Origin: Oreohelix idahoensis | Lineage: Eukaryota; Mollusca; Gastropoda; Stylommatophora; Oreohelicidae | Assembly: GCA_024509875.1 (NCBI GenBank) | Contig: JAMPIV010021232.1 | Coordinates: 62,001-126,000, forward strand | Length of the DNA: 64,000 nt | Reading direction: 5' to 3' | In this document: positions 30,808-42,545 of the stretch, in pieces | How the letters are laid out: every line of letters begins with the position of its first letter | Numbering within the stretch: position 1 is the first letter of the stretch | The notes under the pieces: generated by a model | The model's database searches: none | What the model was told of the DNA's origin: nothing | Seen by the model: the letters and a program-made list of their open reading frames with translations, nothing else | Program-made: the position numbers and the translations under genes

Positions 30808-31140
30808 TTCCAGGAATGGTATTGGGTTGGTTTGGTTTTAAGGACTATCTTCATTGCACATGGACAAGTCCATCAGTGCTCTAGTCTCCGCCCTTAGATC
30901 ACACAAGGAGGATCTCAGCACAGTGCATGAACTCCGTAGCACTGACGAGAATCCCAGTGTGTGTATATAGGAATGACACATTCTATAAATATTTTTTTGG
31001 TGGGTAGGTTTCTAATTTTTAAATTTTGCCAGGGCAGCAGCCTTATGACCTACTCTTTATGATTTCCAACTGCCGTGGGATTTTTAATGTGCACAACTTG
31101 CACACGGGACCTCCTATTTTTTTCACCCTTATCCAAGAAG

Positions 31141-31505
31141 GCTAGGCAACCGATCTCACTTCCCAGGAGGCCGGGGGGAGTATGACATTACTAGGACCAC
31201 TGGTTCTGAAAAAAATTTCCATAAATTATATTCCATCATATAGGGTATTGGTGACAGCCATATGCACTTTCTCTGTTCATGTTTCTCATATGTTGGGCAC
31301 CTTTGAAGTAGATGTTCAGCAGTCATTTTATTGGTGCCACAATTAAACTCATCAGTAATTCCTATCTTCAGCTTGTTGAATAGATTCAACTTAGCATCCA
31401 AACCTCAGACCTAAGGGTCTTTTATATTTGGACATGCGCCCTAATATAACCGACTAGGTTGAACGGGACGCGCCTCGCCAAAACGAGACAAAACTTTATA
31501 AAAAA
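31141..31505. mobile_element. I/Nimb-like LINE C-terminal fragment (-) beside a LINE-type terminal repeat (+)
   Basis: 31401-31156 on the minus strand reads NKMTAEHLLQRCPTYEKHE, the Cys/His segment that follows RNase H in I-type LINEs. 31411-31505 on the + strand is the terminal repeat with CTAATATAACCGACTAGGTT and an A run, as at 11390-11480. 30810-31140 contains an AT-rich repeat with nothing coding. Confidence 0.6.
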
Positions 31506-31559
31506 AAAAAAATTAAAAAAAAATTAGCATCCAATAAGCATCTTATACCATTGTCATGT

Positions 31560-32012
31560 TTTGTTCATTTAGTAATTTTGATTCAAACGTTATTTCATGA
31601 TTTAAAATTATGTTTGATTCAAACATCATTTCATGATTTAAAAGTATGTTTGATTCAAATGTCGTTTCATGATTTAAAAGTATGTTTGATTCAAACATCA
31701 TTTCATGATTTAAAAGTATGTTTTTTTAAACGTTATTTCATAATTTTAAAGTATGTTTGATTCAAACATTATTTCATGATTTAAAAGTATGTTTGATTCA
31801 AACGTCATTTCATGATTTAAAAGTATGTTTTTTCAAACGTTATTTCATAATTTTAAAGTATGTTTGATTCAAACGTTATTTCATGATTTAAAAGTATGTT
31901 TGATTCAAACATTATTTCATGATTTAAAAGTATGTTTGATTCAAACGTCATTTCATGATTTAAAAGTATGTTTGATTCAAACGTCATTTCATGATTTAAA
32001 AGTATGTTTCAT
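31560..32012. repeat. 36-bp minisatellite, about 12 units
   Basis: Unit: GTTTGATTCAAACRTCATTT followed by CATGATTTAAAAGTAT. The unit contains the palindrome TTTGATTCAAA. Because 36 is a multiple of three, the array reads as a 12-residue protein repeat; this is an artefact of the array, not a gene. Two variant units lack the GATTC segment (near 31720 and 31828). Confidence 0.93.
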
Positions 32013-32024
32013 TATCATCCTTTT

Positions 32025-32195
32025 CCTTTGTGCTTCTTTCGAAGCTTGGAGCCACCACTGTAGCTGGTCCCTGCAGGAAACCTGCATCAAGCATTCGCGA
32101 GCTCTTGGATCAGTGGTTTCTATTGTAGTTTGTTTTACATGATGAGGTTGCTCGGCACATGCACAACCTCACATTAGTTGCCTTCTACAACATGT
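32025..32195 (-). repeat. Rep-A repeat, copy 9
   Basis: GAGCCACCACTGTAGCTGG, GTTTGTTTTACATGATGAGG and GCACATGCACAACCTCACAT identify a well conserved copy. Confidence 0.75.
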
Positions 32196-32334
32196 TTGAC
32201 GGTGCAGAAGTCCTATACTTTCAAGTCTGTTCAGAGACCCCTGGGAATTACATAATGCAGTATGTTTCATAAAATGCTTGAATAATGTCTCGACCAAACA
32301 AGTCTCATACAAAGTCTAATCAAGATTTAAACAA

Positions 32335-32590
32335 ATAGAGGGGAAATCTGAGGCCTGTAAACAGTAAATAAATAGTACACAAGAGCATTATGTGGTGCCT
32401 AGTTGGCAGAGAGGATAGCAATGATTGGCTCTCATAGCTAAGTGGTGGTGTCATTCAGAAGGTCCTGAGTTCGAGTCCCCGGTAAACCTATCACTTCTGT
32501 TGTTTTTCTGTTGTCTAGTTCTCTACTTCTTTATTTCTTACGAGTGCCTGAAACATACTTTTGTGTATTATTTATTTAAAGTCTAATCAA
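32335..32590 (+). mobile_element. tRNA-like SINE, family D, copy 1
   Basis: A type II tRNA-like head (TTGGCAGAGAGGATAGCAAT near 32401; B box GAGTTCGAGTCC near 32467) is followed by CTGTTGTTTTTCTGTTGTCT and CTTACGAGTGCCTGAAACAT. The left flank (GAGGCCTGTAAACAGTAAAT, 32349-32370) is the inverse of sequence at the right end of the block 46749-48632, so families share both ends. Confidence 0.7.
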
Positions 32591-32614
32591 TGTTTATTTA
32601 CCATTTTTCTTGCA

Positions 32615-33285
32615 GATACAAAGAAAAGGGATGCATTTTGAAGCGTTCCATTCATTTTCAGAAAAAAAAAGAGGAAATCAAACATGAAATGTGATCACCT
32701 AACAACAAGTGGTTATTCTTTTTCCTTAATTCTGTTGAAATAACAAGTTACTTGCTTTGTAGGTTGTTGTCTGCATTTTTTTTTTTTTAGTCCTGCTGTA
32801 TCAAAATTATTTAAATTGAATCTGACTGTAGCTGTCTCCTTATTGCCAAATATATTTAACTCTCACAAGTTACTTCCCAATGTTATTTGTACATTTTTAA
32901 CAGGTTTAATTATGAATGTATTAAAGATCTGCTTATTTATAATGATAGGAAACTCTATACAGAATGTAAACAACAAGTAGCAATTTGATCATCAGAAGGC
33001 TTCTCCCCTGTCAGACAAGTGTTTCAGCCCTTTTATCTCCTTTACACTCTTAGGAGGGACAGGCCTTCTTGGGTCATGACTCCCAAATGTCAGCCTTCTG
33101 TTAATTTTTCAACTGTAGTTGGAACTGAACCCACTTCTCCTCGGTTGCAACTTCCAAACTTCGCTCCTGGCTTTATCTGTAACTGCCAATTTGAAGCTGT
33201 TGTGAAAGTAACAATTTATTATTAATTATATTTTTTACATTAATAGATCACTTGAAATAGGTAACACCTGCAGGAGGACCCCTGG
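32615..33285 (+). other. Possible annexin 3' UTR exon, otherwise spacer
   Basis: A strong acceptor (polypyrimidine then TTCTTGCAG, ending about 32614) is followed by AT-rich sequence without coding potential; an ATTAAA lies near 32920. It could be the last exon joined to the donor at 25189. The evidence is splice-site quality only. Confidence 0.25.
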
Positions 33286-33326
33286 GCCTCTTCTTCTTCT
33301 TCTTTCGTTCGCTTGAAATATATTGT

Positions 33327-35153
33327 CTATATCTGCAATGTTGTTTCTTGTATAAACTTCACTGTCTTTTGTAGTTCATACAGAGGTCCATATAGTTTTG
33401 CTTCCAGTGTTGTTTCTCTGGGCCAGTGGGTTTGACTCAATATATCATATTCGGGACAATCTTGAAATACGTGCTCTGCAGTCTGGGGTGCCTGTCCACA
33501 TGTACACATGGCTGAATTGCCAATCTTGAATTTTGTATACATGTGGCTGCGGAGTCGGTTGTGTCCTGTTCTGAGGCGCAGAATGACAATTTGTTCTGAT
33601 CTGTTCATAGCTTGGTAGTCATCCTGCGTTGGTGTTGGTGGCTTTCTGATTGATTTGATCATCTTTTTCTTCTGATGGTACGTAACTGGTACATCCGGTT
33701 GCTCGTCTGCAGCACCTTCTTTAGCCAGTCGGTCTGCTCTCTCGTTTCCTGGTATTCCACAATGAGACGGTATCCATTGCATGGCAACCCTGCACTGGTT
33801 GCACAGTTCAGAAAGTAGGGCTTGTATACCTGGCAATTTTCTGGACTGAAGTGCTTGGAGTGCTGATCTTGCATCTGTCAGGAATACCACAGGCTGTGGA
33901 CCGAGATTGGTGTTCAACAGTTTCTCAGTTGCCACCTTGATTGCCTGGATTTCTGCATCATAGTTCTTACAGAATTTCCCCATTGGTACTCTGACCGTAT
34001 CCCTAGTGTTGTTTGGGTATTCTATGTACAATCCTGCTCCTCCATTCTTGACTGCATTCTGTGCTGACCCATCCGTGTATACTCAAACCAAGAGGTCCTG
34101 TGGGTATTCATCATCCAGGAAACTGAGAGTGACTGTCTTACGTTGCAGGCTGTTCTGTTTTGTCGAATATTCCTTTCACTTTTGTCTGGATGTGTATTGG
34201 TAGTCCAGGCTCTTCTCTCCAAGGGGTTTGTTCTGGCACAGACTTTAGGGGGCTGTCAACTTCAGGCAGGTCTGAGGTTTGTCTACGAAATCGTTTGGCC
34301 TGGTGGATGAAGCTGCTTCTTTTCAATCGCCCCATTGCTAGGTTTTGGAATCTGTCCTTCATTGGATGGCTTGGCATACAGAGGAACTTTTCTGCCTGTG
34401 TTAGCACTTTCGTGTCTCTGCGTTCTCGCAGTGCTTGTATCCTCCCCATTTTCTCCATCTCCACTATAGGCGTTGATTTCATTGCCCCCGTGATGGCCCT
34501 AAGCGCCTGGTTTTGCACCTTATCTAGCTCTTGTAATGTGGTGTTTGATGCTGGACACCACGCAGCTGACCCATATTCCAGTTGTGGTTATATGCCCTGC
34601 TGGTAAACTTTACTAAGTATTTTCCCGCTGGCTCCCCATGTGGTTCCACTTAGTTTTCTCAGGATGGCTAACTTCCTCCTGGCCTTTGTTGCTGCCTTGT
34701 TGATGTGCTGCTTCCATGTCAGCCTATCATCGAATGTAACTCCGAGATAGGTGGGTTGTTTATCTTCTCTCAGGAGCTCTTCATTTATCTTGATGACACC
34801 AGCTTTTTGTTTGGGAGAGAGGGTGAAGAGCATAGTGCTGCACTTGTCTGTGTTGATGCTGACACACCATCTATTTGCCCACGAGGTTAAGGCATCTATA
34901 GCTCTTTGTAGCAGTTTGGTGGCCACTGTTGCATGCTCATCTGTGCACCATATTACCAGGTCATCAGCGTACATTGCCACTTTCATTCCATGTGGTAGTT
35001 CAGCAACCAGGTTGTTGATGTAGACTAGGAAAAGTGTGGGAGACAGAACCCCTCCCTGAGGGATGCCATGACGCAGTAGAATTTTCTTACTCTTGAAGCC
35101 ATCTAGTTGAACCCGGGCTCTTCTGTTATGCAAGTATGCTTTCACCCATTTGT
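33327..35153 (-). pseudogene. LINE copy 2: C-terminal RT and RNase H
   Basis: From the insertion junction: [46 protein letters not shown] (catalytic YADD near 34970) and [17 protein letters not shown] stop at about 34588 and a frame break near 34138 follow. The RNase H reads YTDGSAQNAVKNGGAG, NYDAEIQAIK, LTDARSALQAL and IPSHCGIPGNERADRLAKEG, with the Cys/His tail CTCGQAPQTAEHVFQDC. Key residues survive but stops divide the frame. Confidence 0.9.
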
Positions 35154-35158
35154 ACATC

Positions 35159-37727
35159 TGTGATGAAGTACTGAAATTCTGTTTTTCAAGAGGCCCAGTT
35201 TTCTTGTCTTTCTAAATTATTATGTGTTTGGTCTTCTTCTGTAGGTATTTTATTGCGTTTTATAAGAGGGATGACGGTAGGTTTTGTTTATACTCGCACC
35301 AGTTTCTTTTCTTTAAAGTTAATTGCGGTCACGAGGGTTTTTCTTTGCTAAAATTTATCGTGATCACATAGTCCCAGTTTCCATAGTTTGGCTGACGCAA
35401 TATGACGCAAGTGGGAAACGCACGCGGTCGGGATAAACAGGTCGACGGGCTTTTCAAATCTATTGGTGTAGACCCCGTTATTAATTTTTTAAGTAATTCC
35501 ATTGGGTTAGTTGAAAGCTGTAGTAATGACGTAGGCAGAAGTCCACGGGGATTTTCTTGTATATAACCCCGAGCGGTCTTGTAACAGACTCCTATGCCTG
35601 ATGAAATTTACTACCGTGAATCCAGCATTCAATGTCTGCTCCATGCAGAAGAAACGCAATGAAATGGTATGTGAATATTTTTATTAGAGCCGTAATATTA
35701 GTGGGTTTTTTTAAATATAGAGACATAGCCGGATTCAGTTAAGTTTTCTTCGGGAGGTTAACTGATAGTTAAAAACGTAAAGTGCCATCCATTACTATCT
35801 TTGTAGAAATGATGTAAAGGTAAAGTGTGCCTAATTCTTTCTAGGATAATTGGCAGTATATATAAGAGTGTGGAAAGTGAGATATCACTAGGTGGAGATT
35901 TAGGTAGTAAAGATATTTGCGCTTGGTAGTATGTAGAGTGTTGGGTGAAACCACCATTTTATTCTGTATATGTACAAGTGTAATATTATGGACTAATTTT
36001 TTTGTATGTACGGGATTTTATTGTGCATAAATGTGGGTAACGCAGTCGGAGTGTACAGATGTAATTTATAGTGAATTATCCTGCTTAGAGGAGTAAATTA
36101 TTCCTAGCAAAAGGTTAATTTAAATTTTGTGTTAAGCGAGTAAACCTCATGAGGCAATGTCTAAAAGTAGGCCAGGTATTTTGTAGAGGGATTTCCCAGG
36201 TTGATTGTTGGACACGTGGGGAGATTAACGTAACAACAGCTTAAAAGCCAGACAGTGTCTGGGGTTTGGCTGCATACCATAAAGATTTTAAGTTGAAGGG
36301 AAGAGGGGAGTAGAAGGGTGAGAGAGAGTGACATGTGGATAAAAAATATTTTATGTATCGTTGTGCATAGCGGGTGAAGGGGTGATGTATTGAGTGAGGG
36401 GAGTTGTATTTATTTATGGGAGATATGTGTTAGTGATAAGTTATGTTGAAGTTGGTGTACATAAGTTGTATCTTTGTGTCCACAGCGGGTCATGGTACAG
36501 TAACAGTGTAACAGTAGCAGAGTGTAGTTTGGCACATACAAATTACCAACGGCAAAGTTGAAATAACCTACGATCTCTTGCAGTGAAGCCCCGTGTTTCA
36601 GCGGGAACGGGGTTATCTATCATAACAAAATCCAGAGCTCTGAGCTCATTGTTGTTACACACACAAATTGGCACGTGCCAGTGTTGTTGTAATTTCGGTT
36701 TTCTTCACGACCACAATAAAGTCGTTACTCTAAACCCGAAGAGGGGTAACGGGGCCAATTTAAGAAGTTGTCCAGCCCCTGTGAAGCTTCTACAGTTTGA
36801 TTCAAGTACCTCATGCTTGATAATCCAGTCGTCAGTACAGTTGTCAGAAACCGGGAGACAGGGTGATCATACCTGGTTCTGATAATAAAGTCAACAAGAG
36901 AAGGCGTAAATGGAGACGCCACCTCAGCAGATGTTGAGAGGGTCAGAGAGACACTGAAGCAAAGAGAGAGAGAGAGAGAGGGAGAGGAGATAGCCGAGAC
37001 CAGTAAGGTCTGATGATATATCCTCAGAGGATAGCCTTTGAGTACTAGATATTATCAAAGTCTACTAGTGTAGCAGTCCAGTGTGTTAGTTAGCGGCGTT
37101 TATTTATCGCCTAACGAGTTAGAAGCTGTGTAAACATTCATTTAGGCAGAGTCAACAGGACCGTGACAGTAGAAAACTTATTTGTAGTAGAGAGTGGATG
37201 CTAAACTGATGCCCCACCATTTAGATCTTGTTTAAATCACTAATCATTCAATTTTTCCCCAGCAGGGTGACTGAAAGAGTGTATGTGATTTGGTTTTCCT
37301 AGTGTCTATCTATTTAATTGGTTCTTTGCTTTTTTCAGGTCTGTGCAACAGTGCACGACATTTATTTCTTGGCTGTATGATGACATTTTATGTTTTATTG
37401 TGTAAATAAAATATCTATATATTGTACACTGGATCAGCTTCTATACTATACTTAACTATATGTTGTCTGTATAGTGGTGTCTGTGGTCGTTATTTACACC
37501 TTATCTCCTTGTGGTTAAAGGTATTTAGAGGGTGGTGAGGTTATAGCATATTTTAGTCACAAGTGGCAAGGGAGAGTCAATCCAGGTTCTCACCCTTGAG
37601 CCAATAGTCTCATCTGTACACAGTCACTGTCATTTTTTCATCTAAATTCTATCTTCTCAGACTTTCTCATACTAGGGTCTTGCTTACACTCAGGCAAACT
37701 CTATAAACATAAATCCACTTCGTGACA
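35159..37727 (+). mobile_element. Large solo LTR-like element, copy 2 (2569 bp)
   Basis: Begins TGTGATGAAGTACTG and ends CACTTCGTGACA. The 5-mer ACATC flanks both ends (35154-35158 and 37728-37732), proving insertion into LINE copy 2. It is homologous to 4122-6850: shared blocks include the CACAATAAAG region (36711-36723 versus 5956-5968) and TATATGTTGTCTGTAT (37458 versus 6587). Internal signals match in order: TATATAA (35560-35566), donor-like GTATGT (35667), acceptor-like CTTTTTTCAG ending 37338, AATAAA (37405-37410). A GA microsatellite is at 36967-36981. No long frame. Confidence 0.82.
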
Positions 37728-37732
37728 ACATC

Positions 37733-39790
37733 CTACCATTCACTCTACAGTTTCTCAGTTTCTTCAGAAGCCCTTCTTTCCAAACCTTGTCAAATGCTTT
37801 CCTTAGATCTATCCATGCTGCTAGTACCAGTTTCTTATCTTGGAACGCATCCTCAATCTATTGGGAAAGGTAAGTTGCCTGATCTTTGGTAGAGTAACAC
37901 TGCCTAAAGCCCACCTGCTGTGGTACAAGAAGGTTTTCACTTTCAAGGTACCACTGTCGCCTGAGGTTGATGATACGTTCCATAGTTTTGCAGAGAAAGC
38001 TTGTAAGGCTGATTGGTCTGTAGCTGGAGGCAGTGGAACTGTCTTTTCCTGGTTTTAGGAGTGGTATCATGATTGCTTCCCTCCAGGTCTGTGGAACTCT
38101 GCCTGAGTTCCAACAGGTATTGAAGATCTGCAGCAGCTTTGTTTTTGCTGCGGTTCCCAAGTTCTTAATCATTTCATTGGACACTCCATCAACTCCTGGC
38201 GACTTTCTCATTTTCAATTTGGATATTGCAAGCTCTAGTTCTCTGAATGTGATTGGTGCCTCCATAACTTCAGGTATGGTTCCATCTTGTCCTGCGTATT
38301 GTTGTTTCTCACGAGTCTCCTGTTGCTTCTCTGGGCTTACTTCGATGTTGTTGTCTTTAGCAAAGGAGTCTGCAAAGTGATCAGCTGCCTGTTTTCCCAT
38401 GAGGATGTTTCCATCTTTGTACAGTGCAATCTTTGAGTTTCTCCCTGTACCCTCATCACTAAGTTGTTTTACCAGCTTCCACAGTTTCCTTGTATCTCTT
38501 TCAAAGTTCAAGGACTGTTTTCTCCTTCCAGCTTCTCCGCCTGGCCTGCAACTTGGCCCTTTGGAATTTGGCCTTAGCTTGCTGGTAGTTATTGTGGTGT
38601 TCTTGGCATGGACTGGTCTCTGCCTGCTTTCGAGATGTTTCCACGTCGTGCAGTTGCTCTAGTTCACTATTCCAATATGGTTTGTAGTGCTTACGAGCCC
38701 CTCTAGGTATTGTTTCATGAGCAGCCTGTAATATGCATCTGCTGAATTCATCGACTAACTTATTGATGTCTTTGTCTACAGACAGATCTCTAGCCAGTAT
38801 AATCGTACGATGCTGGTACATTGCCCAGTCTGTCTTCTTGTAGTTCCACCTAGAGAGAGTGCTGCTCGCCTTGACAAGTTCATTTTCCACAATTAGGAAG
38901 ACTGGCCGGTGGTCGCTGCCTCCAAGTTGTTTCCCTACAACACATGGGGTGTTCCACTCCAGGCCTGGTGAGTGGAATGCCAGGTCTGGTGTAGAGGTGG
39001 TGTGCCATGATCTCGAGTAGAAGGTTGGTGGGTAGATTGGCTGGTTAATCAGGATAAGCCCATTGTCATCCTGCCAGTTTTCAAGCTCCTCACCTCTCCT
39101 GTCCATGTGATCATAGCCCCAGCTCTGTGAGTGGCTGTTGAAGTCTCTGCACACAATCAGTCTTTCTTTTGCTGGGATTGTGTCTAGTGCCAGTGGGCGG
39201 TCACTCGGACAGTAGTAGTTGAGCAGGTGGAATTCTGTACTTTCTGTCCTGAGATGAAGCATCCGGTATTCTGCCCCCTCCATATATGTTTCAAGCTGAC
39301 ATGCACTGATGTTATTCCTCACGAGTGTCAGTATTCCACCCTTTCACCTGTCTATTTGGTCGGATCGGTAGCACTGGTAGCCTCTGATTTTGAAGGCTAT
39401 GTCTTTGTTGAGGTGGGTTTCTTGCAAGCAGCATACATTTACTTGCTCTTCATTCAAGATATTTTCGAGCTCTAGTTTTTTGCTGTAGCCATCTTTTTTA
39501 TTGTTGACGCCTTCAGCATTCCAGTGCATTATTTTAAGTGGTCTTTGCTTTGCTTGGCCAGTAGCTCTATTCTCATGCCTCCTGGCTCCACAGGGCAATT
39601 GAGAAGGACCCCCAGTAGTAGGGGTTGGGCCCTGTTGAGGCAGAGGGCCCGGCACTGCGTCTGCCTGGGTGTCCATCACAGGGTGAGTGCCATAACGTTT
39701 TGTAGATATAGACATATTTCCATTGCGCGTGTGCGTGGCATCCTGATTGCTGTGGTGCGCCTCTTGGCTGGTTGCCTCCGTCTTCAGCAC
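37733..39790 (-). pseudogene. LINE copy 2: endonuclease and N-terminal RT
   Basis: [20 protein letters not shown] and CCLQETHLN start the endonuclease (about 39530-39400). A stop near 39341 breaks it; it resumes through [20 protein letters not shown] and GGSDHRPVFL to 38501. The RT N-terminus (38511-37858) has [35 protein letters not shown] and QVGFRQCYSTKDQ; a stop follows at YLSQ (about 37858), then KAFDKVW up to the LTR-like insertion. At least two nonsense changes plus frame damage make it dead. Confidence 0.9.
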
Positions 39791-39990
39791 CTTGACTTGC
39801 TAGGGCAGACGGTGGTCTTGCTCGAGTGTAGGAGGGCCTGGCCAGTCTTGGTTTTTCAGCCGCTGATGGCTGTACTTGAGCCCCATCTCCATGTCAAGGA
39901 GCTGGCCTCGATGGGGCCCTGTGCCTCTGAACAGGCAGGAGAAATAGAACCACTGCATTTTCAAAGAAACATCGACTTATACTATACTAG

Positions 39991-41540
39991 GAACTAAGAG
40001 TGAAGAGAAGAAAAAAGAGAATTAATGAACAAATAAATGATAATGTTATGAGGCTGAATAAAAAGCCATAGATGAATGTATAGCTTGTGGGAGGATTGCT
40101 GAATATTTTATTAGCTGTTTCTGAATATTTTACAATTTAATGCCATGCTTTTGAAAACGTGTGTGCGATTTACTGCACTGTTACTACTTACTTAGTTGTT
40201 CCTCTTCTACCCTGGGGTGTTGGGGTTAGCCAGAGAGGGCACCATACTTTCCTATCAGCTGTCTTCCCCCTGGCCTGGTTCCAATCTAGTCCTCGGTCCT
40301 TCAGAGATTGTCTAATGTTGTCCTCCCAGCAGACTCTGGGTCATCCTGGAGGTCTAGATCCCTGTCTCTGCGGACCATGTCTCTTCTTGTTACTTCAACC
40401 ACCTTCCTCAGATACCTCATTTTTGAGGTTTGGAGCTGGCTTTTGTGGGTTGTAGTCATTACCAATGACTCGCATCCATAGGTCATGACTGGAACATAGC
40501 TGTTACCATAGAAAGCCAATTTTTACTTTCTGAGATCAGTGTTGAAGCTGTGATTGCAATACTGTTATATTCATATTTTATATTTATTAATATTTTACAA
40601 TTTTTTATGTGATACTTAAGTAATATTTTTAGATGTTATGCACTACATAAATTGTGATGTACTTCATAAAGCCACTCAATTTGTTTTTTCTTCAGTGATA
40701 AAGTTATAGCTGCACTTAGTTCTTGTATTATACTCGTATTTCTTAATGACAATTTAATGTGGTACTTAACTGATCAGAGTGGGTAGGTATTTGGGTGAAA
40801 TCCACTTTATATTTTCTGACAAATCAGCACTGAAGTTGCAGTGGCGCTAATTTAATGTTCTTTTCTTACGTTTCTTTAGCAGTTTATAATTTTAATATAA
40901 TGTTTATCAGTTCTATGAGTGTGTAGTTATTGTGTACTGCAGAAAGCCACTTTATTTTCATGCAATTTTAACTGCACTTGAGTAACACCTTCTCAGCTGT
41001 GTTACATTATATTAATATGATTATATATTTGTTTGTAGCATAGTTCATCTTAGTAAATTTTTTTTTTCATAATGTAAAGCATTTCTACTGTTAAGTTGTA
41101 TGTCATAAACTTTATGATAAGTAGTTTTCATGATTTTTGAGATTTCTTTCTTTTGTAAATTTTGCTCAAAATATATGTTAAACTTTATCGAATTGTTTGT
41201 TTTTGCTTATAGATAGATAAAAATTAAAATAATTAAAATCACATTCTTTACATGATACTGGCAATGCAGTTTAATGTTAATCATGTTCTACTGAGCATTT
41301 ATTTAAATATATTTCTATACTGGTTCATTATATGAGTATATACAAGTACAATTAGTCCAATGCTATTAAAGATTACAATAAAATGTATCTATACAAAAAA
41401 AAGATTTTATAATTAAGGTTTTCCAAATTGTATTATTATTGGTATAATCTTATGTGGTTACTACGGTCACTGAAGAGATAAATAAAGCATAGGACAGCTG
41501 CCCCCACCAGGTAAATTGTAATATTTGACTAAGTAGTTGT
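39991..41540. other. AT-rich spacer with one LINE fragment
   Basis: 40195-40535 on the minus strand encodes a broken LINE RT C-terminus: MTYGCESLVMTT, MRYLRKVVEVTRRDMVR and LDWNQARGKTADRKVW. The rest is AT-rich and noncoding with nothing recognised. Confidence 0.65.
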
Positions 41541-42054
41541 ATATTGGGCTACAGAAACCACTGCTGCTAGGATACTTGAAGGGCTTTTTTGCATGTGGAT
41601 CAACTACACAGCTCCACTATTACACACTTAACATTTCACCCCCTGAGAAAGGTAAATTGCAATTACAGATTGCGAATGGGGATATAAAGTGGACGCAACA
41701 TGATCACACCACTATGCAACAAATCACATTGCTCACCCATTGTTATTTGATTCCGTGTCACACCAAGTTTTCACGGAGTGGTCAAAGGAAACAGGAACTC
41801 TGAATGTCTCATGTTCATGGAGTGGTCTCACATTTTGTTTCACTCTGAAATTAACAAACATCTTCCAACACATTTGAACATTCGCTACTCTGCAAATTGA
41901 ACTAAAGCTGCTGGTCACAGTAGCATGATCAAAATCTAGAGAAAATCCATCGAGATAAAAGTAAGTCTCACCATTCTGCTTTTGAGTGACTATGGACTAA
42001 AAGGAAACAGGCACACTGAAAGCCCAGTGTCCATGGGTGTGGTCTAAAATTTTA

Positions 42055-42345
42055 GACAAAGCAGTCAGTGGCCATCACACCTAGTGGTGTCTTGTAGGGC
42101 ATCAACAAAATATCCCCATTTTGCTCGGTGTGTGGCCATCCTTCATGCCATGCCCCAACTCTGGTTCATGCTTTGCATCTCAGCCTCCACTGTTCCCATG
42201 CCAGATTTTCTTTGGTCTGCCTCTCTTGTACCATCCTTCTGGGGTCCATAGCATAGCAGTTCTGGTGATGGTGTCACAATCCCTTCCAAGGACATAATTT
42301 ACTAGTCTCTATTCTGCAAATTGCCCCTATAGTCCCCAGGGGTCA
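42055..42345 (-). mobile_element. LINE 3' end fragment, third copy
   Basis: GACAAAGCAGTCAGTGGCCA and CCCCAACTCTGGTTCATGC match the LINE 3' end at 21780-21910 and the reverse of 10985-11130. It is truncated and without the GAA tail. 41540-42055 has nothing recognised. Confidence 0.7.
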
Positions 42346-42389
42346 CTGATCAGATAAGGAAAGACAAAGATTACTTCTCCCTCAGGCAT

Positions 42390-42545
42390 ATCGTACAAGG
42401 TGACTAATATAAGGTTGTGCATGAGGCTGGCTACCTCATCATGTAAAACAAATTGTTACGGAAATCACTGTGCAAGATCATGTGATTGCTTTGTGCAGGC
42501 TTCCTGTAAGGAGACCAGCTGTATTGATGTCTCCATTCTCCATCA
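42390..42545 (+). repeat. Rep-A repeat, copy 10
   Basis: GTGACTAATATAAGGTTGTG, GGCTACCTCATCATGTAAAA and GTGCAGGCTTCCTGTAAGGA. This is among the best conserved copies. A 31-bp sequence (ATCTAGGGAAAACCCATTG) occurs on both sides at about 41934 and 42546, possibly a local duplication. 42545-43490 has no feature seen. Confidence 0.75.

Larger units (their letters stand above)
33288..39990 (-). mobile_element. I/Nimb-like LINE, copy 2, decayed and split
   Basis: Same domain order as the LINE at 14709-19253, in three blocks on the minus strand: endonuclease and RT start (39790-37733), RT remainder through RNase H (35153-33327), and a GAAGAAGAAGAA tail (about 33289-33303). A 2569-bp LTR-like element separates them. 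The protein is about 60% similar by eye to copy 1 and belongs to the same family but a different lineage. Confidence 0.9.

Noticed and set aside
31551..32142. Two + strand frames with a repeated 12-residue sequence, like a repeat protein
   Set aside because: The frames come from a 36-bp noncoding minisatellite (a multiple of three) and run into a Rep-A copy; no start context, splice signals or domain.
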